Assembly: GCA_963725395.1 (NCBI GenBank) | Contig: CAVRYH010000013.1 | Coordinates: 248,001-312,000, forward strand | Source: Bog-756 sp963725395 | GTDB lineage: Bacteria; Actinomycetota; Acidimicrobiia; Acidimicrobiales; RAAP-2 | DNA: 64,000 bases | Reading direction: 5' to 3' | In this document: positions 50,722-60,061 of the stretch, piece by piece | Layout of the letters: the number at the start of each line of letters is the position of its first letter | How positions within the stretch are numbered: the first letter of the stretch is position 1 | Position numbers and translations under genes: made by a program | Notes under the pieces: generated by a model | Seen by the model: the letters and a program-made list of their open reading frames with translations, nothing else | Told to the model about the DNA's origin: nothing | Databases searched by the model: none

Positions 50722-51075
50722 ATGCTCGGCACCCCGAAGAAGGGCCGTCGCTTCGGCGGCAGCTCCGCACACCAAAAGGCGATGATGGGCAACCTGGTGG
50801 CCTCGCTGATCGCCGCCGAGTACCTCGTGACCACCGAGGCCAAGGCCAAGGCCCTGCGCCCGGTGGCCGAGAAGGTCATCACGGCGGCGGCCAAGGGCGG
50901 TGTGGCCCGCCAACGGAACGTGGTGGCGTTCATCCGCGACAAGGACATGGCCCACAAGCTGTTCGAGGAGATCGGCCCGCGGTACGCCGAGCGCCCGGGG
51001 GGCTACACACGGATCCTGAAGCTGGGCAACCGGTCGGGCGACAACGCCCCGATGGCCCGCATCGAACTGGTGTGA
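50722..51075 (+). CDS. rplQ: 50S ribosomal protein L17
   Basis: L17 is on the back of the large subunit near the tunnel exit. The 117-residue product has KGRRFGGSSAHQKAMMGNLV, ASLIAAEYLVTTEAKAKALR and GGYTRILKLGNRSGDNAPMA. The ATG lies eight bases after the rpoA stop, which supports the assignment of 50714 as the true rpoA end. Confidence 0.98.
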   Translation: MLGTPKKGRRFGGSSAHQKAMMGNLVASLIAAEYLVTTEAKAKALRPVAEKVITAAAKGGVARQRNVVAFIRDKDMAHKLFEEIGPRYAERPGGYTRILKLGNRSGDNAPMARIELV

Positions 51076-51096
51076 GCGGGTCCCCCCGGCCCGGGG

Positions 51097-51933
51097 GTGG
51101 AGGACGGGGACGACCCCCCCGTCCGGTGGCTGATGAGGGTGGCCTACGACGGCTCGGGCTTCCACGGGTTCGCCGCCCAGGAGGGCCTGCGCACCGTGGC
51201 CGGCACGTTGGGCGAGGCTCTGGGGCGGGTCACCCGTTCGTCCGCCTCCCCGCTCACCTGCGCGGGTCGCACCGACGCCGGGGTCCACGCCCTCGACCAG
51301 GTGGTGCACTTCGACGTGCCCGCCTCGGTGTCCGCGGGCCTCGACCCTCTGGCCCTCGTCTCCTCGTGCAACAGCCAGGTGGGGCCGGCCGTCGTGGTGC
51401 GTGAGGCGGCGCCGGCGCCGGCCGGATTCGACGCCCGCCGTTCGGCCACGGCCCGGCGCTACCGGTACCTGGTGGTGAACGCCCCGGTGCCCGACCCGCT
51501 GCTGGCCGGACTGGTGTGGCACGTCGCGGACCCGCTCGACGTGAGGTCGATGGCCGCCGCAGCCGACGCCCTGCTCGGGGAGCACGACTTCCGTGCGTTC
51601 TGCCGCCGGGTCCCCGGGACCCCGCCCTCCCAGCCGATCAACCGCCGGGTGCTGGACGCCCGCTGGTCCCGGCTGAGCCGGTCAGGGCCCGCGGCGACGG
51701 CACCCCCGGCACTGGCACCGGTCACCGGGGAGCTCCTGGCCTTCGAGATCGAGGCCAACGCCTTCTGTCACCAGATGGTCCGGTCCCTGGTCGGCACCCT
51801 GGTCGACGTGGGTCGGGGGCGGAAACGCCCGTCCGACATGCTGTGGATCCTGCGTTCCGCCGACCGCCACCAGGCCGGCCAGCCGGCTCCTCCCCAGGGC
51901 CTGACCCTGACGGCGGTGCGCTATCCCGACTGA
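51097..51933 (+). CDS. truA: tRNA pseudouridine synthase A
   Basis: TruA makes pseudouridine at positions 38-40 of tRNA anticodon arms. The 278-residue product (GTG start) has the catalytic Asp60 in CAGRTDAGVHA, VAYDGSGFHGF at the N-terminus, and the RYRYLVVN and NAFCHQMVRSLVGTLVDVGRG segments. An ATG at 51133 would give a start just before MRVAYDGS and is also possible. It follows rplQ by 21 bases. Confidence 0.95.
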   Translation: MEDGDDPPVRWLMRVAYDGSGFHGFAAQEGLRTVAGTLGEALGRVTRSSASPLTCAGRTDAGVHALDQVVHFDVPASVSAGLDPLALVSSCNSQVGPAVVVREAAPAPAGFDARRSATARRYRYLVVNAPVPDPLLAGLVWHVADPLDVRSMAAAADALLGEHDFRAFCRRVPGTPPSQPINRRVLDARWSRLSRSGPAATAPPALAPVTGELLAFEIEANAFCHQMVRSLVGTLVDVGRGRKRPSDMLWILRSADRHQAGQPAPPQGLTLTAVRYPD

Positions 51934-51938
51934 CCGGC

Positions 51939-51968
51939 TTGCCCGGAGAGCCCATTTCGTCGTAACCT
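51939..51968 (+). promoter_or_regulatory. Putative sigma-A promoter of rplM-rpsI
   Basis: TTGCCC (51939-51944) and TAACCT (51963-51968), 18 bases apart, begin a GC-rich leader of about 130 bases before rplM. Other bacteria carry an L13-binding leader here; I cannot confirm its fold. Confidence 0.55.
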
Positions 51969-52106
51969 AGGCAGTCGCCCGGTCGGGCCCCGGTGGACCA
52001 TCTGGTGGGCAGCGATGCCCTGCGACACAGTTCCAGGGGCGGCGGAGAGCCGGCCCGCCCCCTCCCACCACCCGGCAGCACCAACCCACTGAACCAAGGA
52101 TCACTC

Positions 52107-52574
52107 GTGCGTACGTTCTCCCCCAAGCCAGATGACATCACCCGGGCGTGGCACATCGTCGACGCCGACGGGCTGGTCCTCGGGCGGCTGGCCACCGAGG
52201 TCGCCGCCATCCTGCGGGGGAAGCACAAGCCGACCTTCGCCCCCCATGTCGACTGCGGGGACCACGTCATCGTGGTCAACGCCGACAAGGTGGTGCTGAC
52301 CTCGGGGAAGGCGGAGTCCAAGGTGGCCTACCGGCACAGCGGCTATCCGGGCGGCCTCACCGCCACCACCTACAGCGATCTGATGCTCGACCGGTCGGAC
52401 CAGGTCGTGCGGAACGCCATCACCGGCATGCTGCCGAAGAACCGGCTTGGTCGCCAGATGGCCACCAAGCTCAAGGTCTACCGTGGTGCGGAGCACCCGC
52501 ACGAAGCCCAGGCGCCCGAACCCCTGGACCTGCCCGGTGCCCGGCGCACCGCATCGGCCCGGAGCGGCGCGTAA
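52107..52574 (+). CDS. rplM: 50S ribosomal protein L13
   Basis: L13 is an early assembly protein of the large subunit. The 155-residue product has WHIVDADGLVLGRLATEVA, ILRGKHKPTFAPHVDCGDHV and ITGMLPKNRLGRQMATKLKV, then YRGAEHPHEAQ near the end. The GTG at 52107 follows AAGGATCACTC. rpsI follows 47 bases later, the conserved rplM-rpsI pair. Confidence 0.97.
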   Translation: MRTFSPKPDDITRAWHIVDADGLVLGRLATEVAAILRGKHKPTFAPHVDCGDHVIVVNADKVVLTSGKAESKVAYRHSGYPGGLTATTYSDLMLDRSDQVVRNAITGMLPKNRLGRQMATKLKVYRGAEHPHEAQAPEPLDLPGARRTASARSGA

Positions 52575-52621
52575 GCGCCACGACCAGGCGATCGAAGAGA
52601 AACGAACGCGAGGAACCAACA

Positions 52622-53020
52622 GTGGTCACAGCCCCACCCATCTGCCAGAGCACCGGACGCCGCAAGCGGGCGGTCGCCCGGGTCCGGATCCGACCCGGCC
52701 AGGGCGCGATCGTCGTCAATGGTCACAAGTTCGAGGAGTACTTCACCTCGGCCACCCACCGGATGATCGTCACCGAGCCCCTGCGCCTCACCGACACCAC
52801 GGAGTCGTGGGACATCGACGTGACCATCGACGGTGGCGGCGTCTCCGGCCAGGCCGGTGCCTTCCGGCTCGGTATCGCCCGCGCCCTGTGCGAGCTCGAC
52901 CCCGAGTTGCGCGCCACGTTGAAGAAGGCGGGATTCCTCACCCGCGACGCCCGTGAGAAGGAATCGAAGAAGTACGGCCTGAAGAAGGCGCGGAAGGCAC
53001 CGCAGTACTCCAAGCGCTGA
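52622..53020 (+). CDS. rpsI: 30S ribosomal protein S9
   Basis: S9 has a C-terminal tail that touches the P-site tRNA. The 132-residue product has STGRRKRAVARVRIRPGQGA, GGVSGQAGAFRLGIARALCE and the terminal KKARKAPQYSKR with the essential final Lys-Arg. The GTG at 52622 follows GAGGAACC. glmM begins five bases after the stop. Confidence 0.97.
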   Translation: MVTAPPICQSTGRRKRAVARVRIRPGQGAIVVNGHKFEEYFTSATHRMIVTEPLRLTDTTESWDIDVTIDGGGVSGQAGAFRLGIARALCELDPELRATLKKAGFLTRDAREKESKKYGLKKARKAPQYSKR

Positions 53021-53024
53021 TCAG

Positions 53025-54392
53025 ATGGTGAGAGCCAGGTTCGGCACGGACGGCGTGCGGGGGGTCGCCAATGTCGAGCTGACCCCCGAACTGGTGCTGG
53101 CCCTCGGTCGGGCCACCGCCCGTCACATCGCCGCCCCCACCTTCATCGTCGGTCGGGATACCCGTCGCTCGGGCCCCATGCTGCAGGCGGCCCTGGCCGC
53201 CGGGCTGGCCAGCGAGGGGGCCGACGTGATCGACGTCGGCGTCCTCCCCACGCCCGCCCTGGCCTGGCTCTCGGCGGTGCGGAGCCTGCCCGCCGTGGTG
53301 ATCTCGGCGTCGCACAACCCGTTCGGCGACAACGGGATCAAGCTGTTCGCCAGCGGCGGCGCCAAGCTGACCGTCGAGATGGAGTCGGCCATCGAGGAGG
53401 AGCTGGACCGAATCCTCGACCCGTCGGTTAAGGGCCCCCAGAGCCTGGAGGGGCACGGGGTGGGCAGCGTGACCGTCGAGTCCGGGCTGGCCGACGAGTA
53501 CGTCGACCATCTGGCCTCGCTGGTGGACGGACGCCGGCTCGACGGGCTGAAGTTGGTGGTGGACAGCGCCAACGGGGCGGCGTCCGCCCTGGCCGCCCGG
53601 CTCTTCGAGCAGTTGGGTGCCGAGGTGGTGGCCATCGGTTGCGAGCCCGACGGAACCAACATCAACGCCGGCTGCGGTTCGACCTCGACCGGGACACTGG
53701 CCAGTGCCGTGGTGGAGCACGGGGCCGACCTGGGCCTCGCCCTCGACGGCGACGCCGACCGCCTGTTGGCCGTCCGCCCCGACGGGACCCTCGCCAACGG
53801 CGACGAGCTCATCGCCCTGTTCGCCCTCGACCTGGCCGAGCGGGGCGAGTTGGCCGGCAACACCGTGGTGGTCACCGTCATGACCAATCTCGGGTTCCGC
53901 CTGGCCATGGCCGATCGGAACGTCATCGTGAAGGAGACCCCGGTCGGGGACCGCCATGTGCTGGCCGCCCTGGACAAGGAGGGTTTCTCCCTCGGCGGCG
54001 AGCAGTCCGGGCACATCATCTTCCGACGCCTGGCCACCACCGGCGACGGCCTCCTCACCGGGCTGGTCCTGGCCGACCTGATCAGGAGGACCGGCACCCC
54101 GCTCGACGGGCTCCTCGACGGACTGGTGACCCGGGTCCCCCAGGTCCTCGTCAACGTCCCGGTGCCCAACACGGAACTCTTGGAGGGTGCCGAGGCCGTC
54201 TGGTCGGCGGTCGCCGAGGAGGAGGCCAAGCTCGGCGACGCCGGCCGGGTCCTCCTGCGGCCCAGCGGAACCGAGCCGCTGGTCCGGGTGATGGTCGAGG
54301 CCATGGGCGACGGGGTGGCCGAGTCCATCGCCGAGCGCCTGGGCAAGCTGGTCGGCTTCGAGCTGCAGGCCGCCGCCGCCACCCACGGCTGA
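53025..54392 (+). CDS. glmM: Phosphoglucosamine mutase
   Basis: The enzyme converts glucosamine-6-phosphate to glucosamine-1-phosphate on the way to UDP-N-acetylglucosamine for peptidoglycan. The 455-residue product has RFGTDGVRGVAN, the phosphoserine loop ISASHNP (Ser96), the metal loop LDGDADR and the C-terminal phosphate loop RPSGTEPLVRVM. It starts ATG right after rpsI, a frequent neighbour in actinobacteria, and precedes glmS, the previous step. Confidence 0.98.
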   Translation: MVRARFGTDGVRGVANVELTPELVLALGRATARHIAAPTFIVGRDTRRSGPMLQAALAAGLASEGADVIDVGVLPTPALAWLSAVRSLPAVVISASHNPFGDNGIKLFASGGAKLTVEMESAIEEELDRILDPSVKGPQSLEGHGVGSVTVESGLADEYVDHLASLVDGRRLDGLKLVVDSANGAASALAARLFEQLGAEVVAIGCEPDGTNINAGCGSTSTGTLASAVVEHGADLGLALDGDADRLLAVRPDGTLANGDELIALFALDLAERGELAGNTVVVTVMTNLGFRLAMADRNVIVKETPVGDRHVLAALDKEGFSLGGEQSGHIIFRRLATTGDGLLTGLVLADLIRRTGTPLDGLLDGLVTRVPQVLVNVPVPNTELLEGAEAVWSAVAEEEAKLGDAGRVLLRPSGTEPLVRVMVEAMGDGVAESIAERLGKLVGFELQAAAATHG

Positions 54393-54434
54393 GCGGGGCG
54401 CCCACCGTCGGGTCCGGCACTAGCCTCGGGGTCC

Positions 54435-56340
54435 ATGTGCGGCATCATCGGCATCACCAGGGCGCTGGGCGACGGCTTCATAACCGGGCCGGCCGCCGAG
54501 GGTCCCGACCGCGACGACGTGCTGGAGGTGCTCCTCGAGGGCCTCAGGCGGCTCGAGTACCGGGGCTACGACTCGGCCGGTGTGGCGCTGGTCGGCCCCA
54601 CCCCCGAGGACGGGCTGTGGAGGGGGAGGGTGGCCGACGGCACCCGCTCACTCAACGGGCTGTGTAATCGGGCCGAGGCCGCGCCCCCCGGGGTCACCGC
54701 GGGCATCGGCCACACCCGTTGGGCCACCCACGGCCGACCGACCGACGAGAACGCCCATCCCCATCTCGACTGCACCGGGCGCCTGGCCCTGATCCACAAC
54801 GGCATCATCGAGAACCACGTCGAGCTGTCCGACGAGCTGGTGGCCGCCGGACACCGGCTCGCGTCGGAGACCGACACCGAGGTGCTGGCCCACCTGATCG
54901 AGTCGAACCTGGCCGCCGACCCGCGTGACGGCCTGACCGGGGCGGTGAGCCGGGCTCTCGGGCGGGTGCGCGGCGCCTTCGCCATCGCCGTGGTGTGGGC
55001 CGACGAGCCCGATCTGATCGTGGCCGCACGCCGGGTCTCGCCCCTCCTCATGGGGCTCAGCGACGGGGCCGCCTTCCTGGCCTCGGACATCCCCGCCATC
55101 CTCGGGCTGACCCGTGACTTCTTCGTCCTGGAGGACGACCAGATCGCCGAGTTGAGGCCGGGGTCGCTCCGGGTGACCACCCTCGAGGGGGACGAGGTCG
55201 ATCCCAAGCGGATCACCGTGAGCTGGGACCTCGAGGCGGCCCGCAAGGACGGCTACGACGACTACATGAGCAAGGAGATGCATGAGCAGCCGAGGGCGGT
55301 GGCCGACACCCTGCTCGATCGCCTGCTGCCCGACGGGACGCTCTCCCTCGACGAGGTGCACATCACCAACGAGGAGTTCCGGGCCATCAACAAGGTGTTC
55401 ATCGTGGCCTGCGGCAGCAGCTTCCACGCCGGGCTGATGGCCAAGTACGCCATCGAGCACTGGGCCCGCATGGCCGTGGAGATCGACATCGCCAGCGAGT
55501 TCAGGTACCGCGACCCCGTGCTCGACTCGTCGACGCTGGTCATCGGGGTCAGCCAGTCCGGCGAGACCGTTGACACCTTCCAGGCCATCCGGGAGGCCCG
55601 CCGTCTCGGGGCCAAGGTCCTGGTCATCTCCAACGTGGTCGACTCGTCGATGGCCCGCGAGGCCGATGCCGTCCTCTACACCCGGGCCGGGCCCGAGGTG
55701 GGGGTGGCCTCCACCAAGACCCACCTGGCCCAGATCACCGCCCTCGAGATCCTCGCCCTCTACCTGGCCCAAGCCCGCGGCACCCTGTCGGCCGCCGATG
55801 CCCGGGGGCTCCTCGAGGCGATGGGCGTTCTGCCCGAGAAGGTGGCGGTGGCCCTCGGGCGGTCCTCGGAGGTGGAAGAGGTGGCCGCCCGCTACCGCGA
55901 CTCCCCGTCGTTCATCTTCCTCGGTCGACAGGTCGGCTACCCGGTGGCGCTCGAGGGCGCGCTCGAAGCTCAAGGAGATCTCCTACCTCCGGGCCGAGGG
56001 GTTCCCGGCGGGAGAGCTGAAGCACGGGCCCATCGCGCTGGTCGAGCCCGGCACGGTGGTCATCGGGGTGGCCACCCGGACGCCCGTGTGGGAGAAGATG
56101 ATCTCCAATGTGGCCGAGGTCCAGAGCCGTGGCGCCACCGTGGTGCTGGTGGCCAACGACGGCGACGAGGAGACGGCCAGGCACGCCGACGCCGTGCTCT
56201 GGGTGCCCCGGACCGAGTACCTCTTCGCACCCATCGTCGACGTGGTGCCGCTCCAGATGTTCGCCTACTCGTTGGCCCGGCTCCACGGCCACGACGTCGA
56301 CCGACCCCGGAACCTGGCCAAGGTGGTCACCGTCGAGTGA
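54435..56340 (+). CDS. glmS: Glutamine-fructose-6-phosphate aminotransferase (apparent +1 frame break)
   Basis: The enzyme makes glucosamine-6-phosphate from fructose-6-phosphate and glutamine. The glutaminase domain begins MCGIIGI (Cys2 nucleophile) and includes GHTRWATHG and CTGRLALIHNGIIENHVEL. The SIS domains hold GVSQSGETVDTFQAIREAR and ASTKTHLAQ. At about 55965, in LEGALKLKEISYL, the frame breaks: one extra base in GCTCGAAGCTC must be skipped to reach the C-terminal PLQMFAYSLA and RNLAKVVTVE, ending 56340 (about 634 residues). Unshifted, the frame would run through into acpS. No glmS ribozyme fits the 42-base upstream gap. Confidence 0.95.
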
Positions 56341-56855
56341 GCGTCGGCAACCGGGCCACCCCGCTCGACGCGGCAGGATCCGGTGTGGCCGGGGAGATCG
56401 CCGTGGCCGCGGGTCCGGGCGTCGCCTTGGTCGGTGTGGGCATCGACGCCGTCGACCTCGATCGCTTCGCCCGGGTGCTCGGCCGCCGCCGGCGGCTGGC
56501 GGCCCGGCTGTTCACCGAGGGTGAGCTCGCCTACGCCCGGGCGGCTGCCGACCCGGTGCCCCGGCTCTCCACCCGGTTCGCCGCCAAGGAGGCCACCATG
56601 AAGGCCCTCGGTGTGGGGATCGGTGCCTTCGCCTTCCACGACGTCGAGGTGGTGCGCGAGGGGCTCGACGCACCCCGGCTCGTCCTCCATGACGGGGCCG
56701 CCGAGCTGTCGGCCCGGGCCGGGGTGCTCCGGTGGCACCTCTCCCTCACCCACACCGGCCAGGTGGCCATGGCCGTCGTCGTCGCCGAGGGCGCGGCTCC
56801 GGACGCGTCCCCTGGCGACCGACCGGTGCACGCCCACGCCCCGGGGACCCCGTAG
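56337..56855 (+). CDS. acpS: Holo-acyl-carrier-protein synthase
   Basis: AcpS moves 4'-phosphopantetheine from CoA to the serine of acyl carrier protein. The 172-residue product has the Mg-binding LVGVGIDAVDLDRF and RFAAKEATMKALG motifs and HLSLTHTGQVAMAVV near the end. The GTG at 56337 overlaps the glmS stop (GTGA) and adds about 30 Ala/Gly-rich residues before the domain; a start nearer 56385 is possible. A longer C-terminal tail than usual follows. Confidence 0.94.
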   Translation: MSVGNRATPLDAAGSGVAGEIAVAAGPGVALVGVGIDAVDLDRFARVLGRRRRLAARLFTEGELAYARAAADPVPRLSTRFAAKEATMKALGVGIGAFAFHDVEVVREGLDAPRLVLHDGAAELSARAGVLRWHLSLTHTGQVAMAVVVAEGAAPDASPGDRPVHAHAPGTP

Positions 56856-56865
56856 CGTTCGGTCC

Positions 56866-58257
56866 ATGCAACCGGTCCTGACCGTCGCGGAGATGAACGC
56901 GGTCGACGCCGCGGCCGCTGCGTCGACCCCGCTCGAGGTGTTGGTGGGGAGGGCGGCCGCCGCCGTCGCCGCGGCCGCCCTCGAGCTCATGGGCGGGGCC
57001 TACGGGCGCAGGGTCGTCGTGGTCGCCGGGCCCGGCAACAACGGTGCCGACGGACGGGTGGCCGGAGCGATCCTCACCAACCGGGGCGCCCGCGTCACGG
57101 TCGTCGACGCGGGATCGACGGCGCACCTCGGACCGGCCGACCTGGTGGTCGACGCCGCCTTCGGGACCGGCTTCCGTGGTGACTACCGGTTCCCGGTGGT
57201 GGCGTCCGGCACGCCGGTCCTGGCCGTCGACATCCCCTCGGGAGTCCGCGGCGACACCGGTGAGGCCTCGGGGGCGCCGGTGGCCGCCGACCGCACGGTC
57301 ACCTTCGTGGCCCTCAAGCCGGGGCTCGTGCAGGGGGACGGGGCCCGCCTCGTCGGTGACCTGACCGTGGCCGACATCGGCCTGCCCCCGGGCGATCCGA
57401 CCATCGCCGTCATCGAGGACACCGACGTGGCCGCCCTCGTGCCACCCCGTGGCCACGGGGGGAACAAGTGGTCGGCCGCCGTGCTCGTCGTCGCCGGTTC
57501 GCCGGGCATGACCGGTGCCGCGGCGATGGCCGCCCGCTCGGCGTACCGCAGCGGGGCCGGCATGGTCCGACTGGGGGTGCCCGGGGCGGAGCTCTCCGAG
57601 TCACCGGCCACCGAGGCGGTCAGTGTGTCCCTCCCCGGTGATGGGTGGGCCTCGATGGCCCTCGACGTCGCGTCCCGGTGCACCGCCGTGGTGGTGGGCC
57701 CTGGCCTCGGGCGCGCACCGGGCACCGCCGCCGAGGTGGCGCGCCTGGTGGCCGAGTCGCCGGTTCCGGTGGTGGTGGACGCCGACGGGCTGTTCGCCCT
57801 CGGCCGGGTGGGCGACGGTGCCCGGCTGGAGGCCCGGGCGCCGGTGGTGCTCACGCCCCACGACGGCGAATACCAGCGGTTGATGGGCACCGAGCCCGGC
57901 GTCGACCGCATCGACGCCGCCCGGCGCCTGGCGGATGCGTCGGGGGCGGTCGCGCTGCTCAAAGGGCCCACGACGGCTGTGGCCCATCCCGACGGCCGGG
58001 TCCGGTTGGCCATGGCCGGGACCACCGCTCTGGCGACCGCGGGGACCGGCGATGTGCTGTCGGGCGTCATCGCCGCCCTGATGGCCCGCCGGGTCGACCC
58101 CCTGGAGGCGGCGGCACTCGGCGCCCACGTCCACGGACGCGCCGGCACCATGGGCCTCGGGGAGGGCCTGGTGGCCGGGGATCTCCCCGAGCTGGTTGCC
58201 CGGGTGATGCTGGCGTTGCACCCTCCGGGGCGGGCCCCCGGTGGCGCGCGTGGCTGA
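56866..58257 (+). CDS. nnr: Bifunctional NAD(P)HX epimerase/dehydratase
   Basis: The protein repairs hydrated NADH and NADPH: the N-terminal YjeF-N domain epimerises NAD(P)HX and the C-terminal ribokinase-like domain dehydrates it with ADP. The 463-residue product has GPGNNGADG and VDIPSGVRGDTG in the first domain. The second has TPHDGEYQRLMG, LKGPTTAVAHPDG and the catalytic AGTGDVLSG. The second Gly of the usual GNNGGDG is Ala here. It overlaps alr by 17 bases. Confidence 0.96.
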   Translation: MQPVLTVAEMNAVDAAAAASTPLEVLVGRAAAAVAAAALELMGGAYGRRVVVVAGPGNNGADGRVAGAILTNRGARVTVVDAGSTAHLGPADLVVDAAFGTGFRGDYRFPVVASGTPVLAVDIPSGVRGDTGEASGAPVAADRTVTFVALKPGLVQGDGARLVGDLTVADIGLPPGDPTIAVIEDTDVAALVPPRGHGGNKWSAAVLVVAGSPGMTGAAAMAARSAYRSGAGMVRLGVPGAELSESPATEAVSVSLPGDGWASMALDVASRCTAVVVGPGLGRAPGTAAEVARLVAESPVPVVVDADGLFALGRVGDGARLEARAPVVLTPHDGEYQRLMGTEPGVDRIDAARRLADASGAVALLKGPTTAVAHPDGRVRLAMAGTTALATAGTGDVLSGVIAALMARRVDPLEAAALGAHVHGRAGTMGLGEGLVAGDLPELVARVMLALHPPGRAPGGARG

Positions 58258-59434
58258 GCGTTGGCGACCGGCGTGGGCCACGGTCGACCTCGACGCCGTG
58301 CGGCACAATGCCGGACTGCTGGCCCGGCTCTCCGTCCCGGCCGCGTTGTGCGCGGTGGTCAAGGCCGACGGCTACGGCCACGGAGATCTGGCGGTTGCCC
58401 GTGCCGCGCTCGAGGGCGGTGCCACCTGGTTGGCGGTGGCGTTGGTCGAAGAGGGGGTGGCGCTCCGGGCCTCCGGAATCGACGCGCCCATCCTCCTGCT
58501 GTCCGAGCCCCCGGTGGACGCCATGGCCGAAGCCGTGGCCCGTCGCCTGACGCCCACCGTGTACACGGTCGGGGGGCTCGAGGCGCTCGGCCGGGTGGTC
58601 GCCGAGGGAGGGTTCCCCCCCGTGGCGGTCCACCTCAAGGTGGACACGGGCATGCACCGGGTCGGGGCCGACCCCCGTGATGTCGTGGCGCTGGCCGACG
58701 CCATCGCCGGCGACGCCGGCCTGCGGCTGGGCGCGGTGTGGACCCACCTGGCGGTGGCCGACGGCGACAGCCGTGAGGACCGGGACTTCACCGGTCTCCA
58801 GGTGCGGCGCTTCGACGACGCCCTCGGAGCCCTCGACGCCGCCGGCCATCGGCCGCCGATGACCCACGCGGCCAACTCCGCCGGCGCCATCCGTGTGGCC
58901 GATGCCCGACGGGACATGGTCCGCTGCGGGATCGCCGTCTACGGGGTGGCCCCGACCCCGTCCCTGGGCGAGGAGCTGTCGGGGGCGACAGGCGGCCAAC
59001 GGCTCGAGCCGGTGCTGTCGCTGCGCAGCCGGGTCACCCACCTCCAGGACCTCGATGCCGGCGAGCGGCCCTCCTACGGGCGACGGAGACCCCTGCCCGC
59101 CCGTTCGACGGTCGCCACCGTCCCCCTCGGGTACGCCGACGGCGTGCCCCGGCGACTGTTCGACACCGGTGCCGAGGTGCTGATCGGCGGGATCCGCCGG
59201 CCCCTCGCCGGGGTGGTGACGATGGATCAGATCGTCGTCGACTGCGGGCCGGTCGGATCGGCCCCGGTGGAGGTGGGGGACGAGGTGGTGCTGCTCGGCC
59301 GGCAGGGGTCCGGACAGATCACCGCCACCGAGTGGGCCGATCTCCTCGGCACCATCCCCTACGAGGTCGTGTGCGGCATCGGGCCCCGGGTGCCGCGGGT
59401 CCTGGTCGGTGATCGGGACCGCGGTTCGTCCTGA
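58241..59434 (+). CDS. alr: Alanine racemase
   Basis: The enzyme interconverts L- and D-alanine with pyridoxal phosphate, giving D-Ala for peptidoglycan. The 397-residue product has the cofactor lysine in VVKADGYGHG (Lys41), the catalytic tyrosine in PSYGRR (Tyr279) and LGYADGVPR. The GTG at 58241 overlaps nnr; GTG 58250 is also possible. The nnr-alr order is common in actinobacteria. Confidence 0.97.
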   Translation: MARVAERWRPAWATVDLDAVRHNAGLLARLSVPAALCAVVKADGYGHGDLAVARAALEGGATWLAVALVEEGVALRASGIDAPILLLSEPPVDAMAEAVARRLTPTVYTVGGLEALGRVVAEGGFPPVAVHLKVDTGMHRVGADPRDVVALADAIAGDAGLRLGAVWTHLAVADGDSREDRDFTGLQVRRFDDALGALDAAGHRPPMTHAANSAGAIRVADARRDMVRCGIAVYGVAPTPSLGEELSGATGGQRLEPVLSLRSRVTHLQDLDAGERPSYGRRRPLPARSTVATVPLGYADGVPRRLFDTGAEVLIGGIRRPLAGVVTMDQIVVDCGPVGSAPVEVGDEVVLLGRQGSGQITATEWADLLGTIPYEVVCGIGPRVPRVLVGDRDRGSS

Positions 59435-59491
59435 CCCCTCCGGCGCGCGCCCCGGGGCCGTCGGGGGTCGGGCGGGCGGTACCATGCGGCC

Positions 59492-60061
59492 GTGGCCAAC
59501 CGGACCGATCTGGCCGAGCTTGCCCGTGAGGCGTCCGGCTGCACCCGGTGCCCGTTGTCGGCCCACCGGACCCAGGTGGTGTTCGGGGTCGGCGACCCCG
59601 CGGCCGACCTGATGTTCGTCGGCGAGGCCCCCGGCCGGGACGAGGACCTCCAGGGCGAGCCCTTCGTCGGGCGGTCGGGCAAGCTCCTCGACCGACTCGT
59701 GCTCGAGGAGCTCGGGGTCGACCGGTCGCAGTGCTACATCGCCAACGTGGTCAAGTGCCGGCCACCGGACAACCGCGACCCCAAACCAGACGAGATCGCC
59801 TCGTGCCGGCCCTATCTCGAAGCCCAGCTCCGGTCCATCGAGCCGGTCGTCGTCGTGACCCTCGGGAACTTCGCCACCAAGCTCCTGCTCGACACCGACG
59901 TCGGTATCACCAAGGTGCGGGGGAGGGCGTACCCGATGGGGGACTGGCAGCTCGTCCCCACCTACCACCCGGCGGCGGCGCTGCGGTCCGGCGGTGTCGT
60001 GGTGGCCGAGATGCGGGCCGACCTCGTCCGGGCCAAGCAGCTCCTCGGATGGAGCTCGTGA
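59492..60061 (+). CDS. Family 4 uracil-DNA glycosylase (Fe-S)
   Basis: Family 4 enzymes remove uracil from DNA and hold a [4Fe-4S] cluster. The 189-residue product has Cys17 and Cys20 (CTRC), Cys89 and Cys105 as the likely cluster ligands, motif GEAPGRDED, and the late TYHPAAALRS segment containing the active-site His. The start is GTG. It sits between alr and tsaE; its stop overlaps the tsaE GTG, so it is in the same operon. Confidence 0.95.
   Translation: MANRTDLAELAREASGCTRCPLSAHRTQVVFGVGDPAADLMFVGEAPGRDEDLQGEPFVGRSGKLLDRLVLEELGVDRSQCYIANVVKCRPPDNRDPKPDEIASCRPYLEAQLRSIEPVVVVTLGNFATKLLLDTDVGITKVRGRAYPMGDWQLVPTYHPAAALRSGGVVVAEMRADLVRAKQLLGWSS

Noticed and set aside
54393..54434. glmS ribozyme upstream of glmS
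   Set aside because: The gap to glmM is only 42 bases, too short for the ribozyme core.
54435..56855. A continuous 806-codon frame suggesting a GlmS-AcpS fusion protein
   Set aside because: The segment between 55965 and 56337 is out-of-frame glmS. Correcting one base restores two separate genes with a GTGA overlap.
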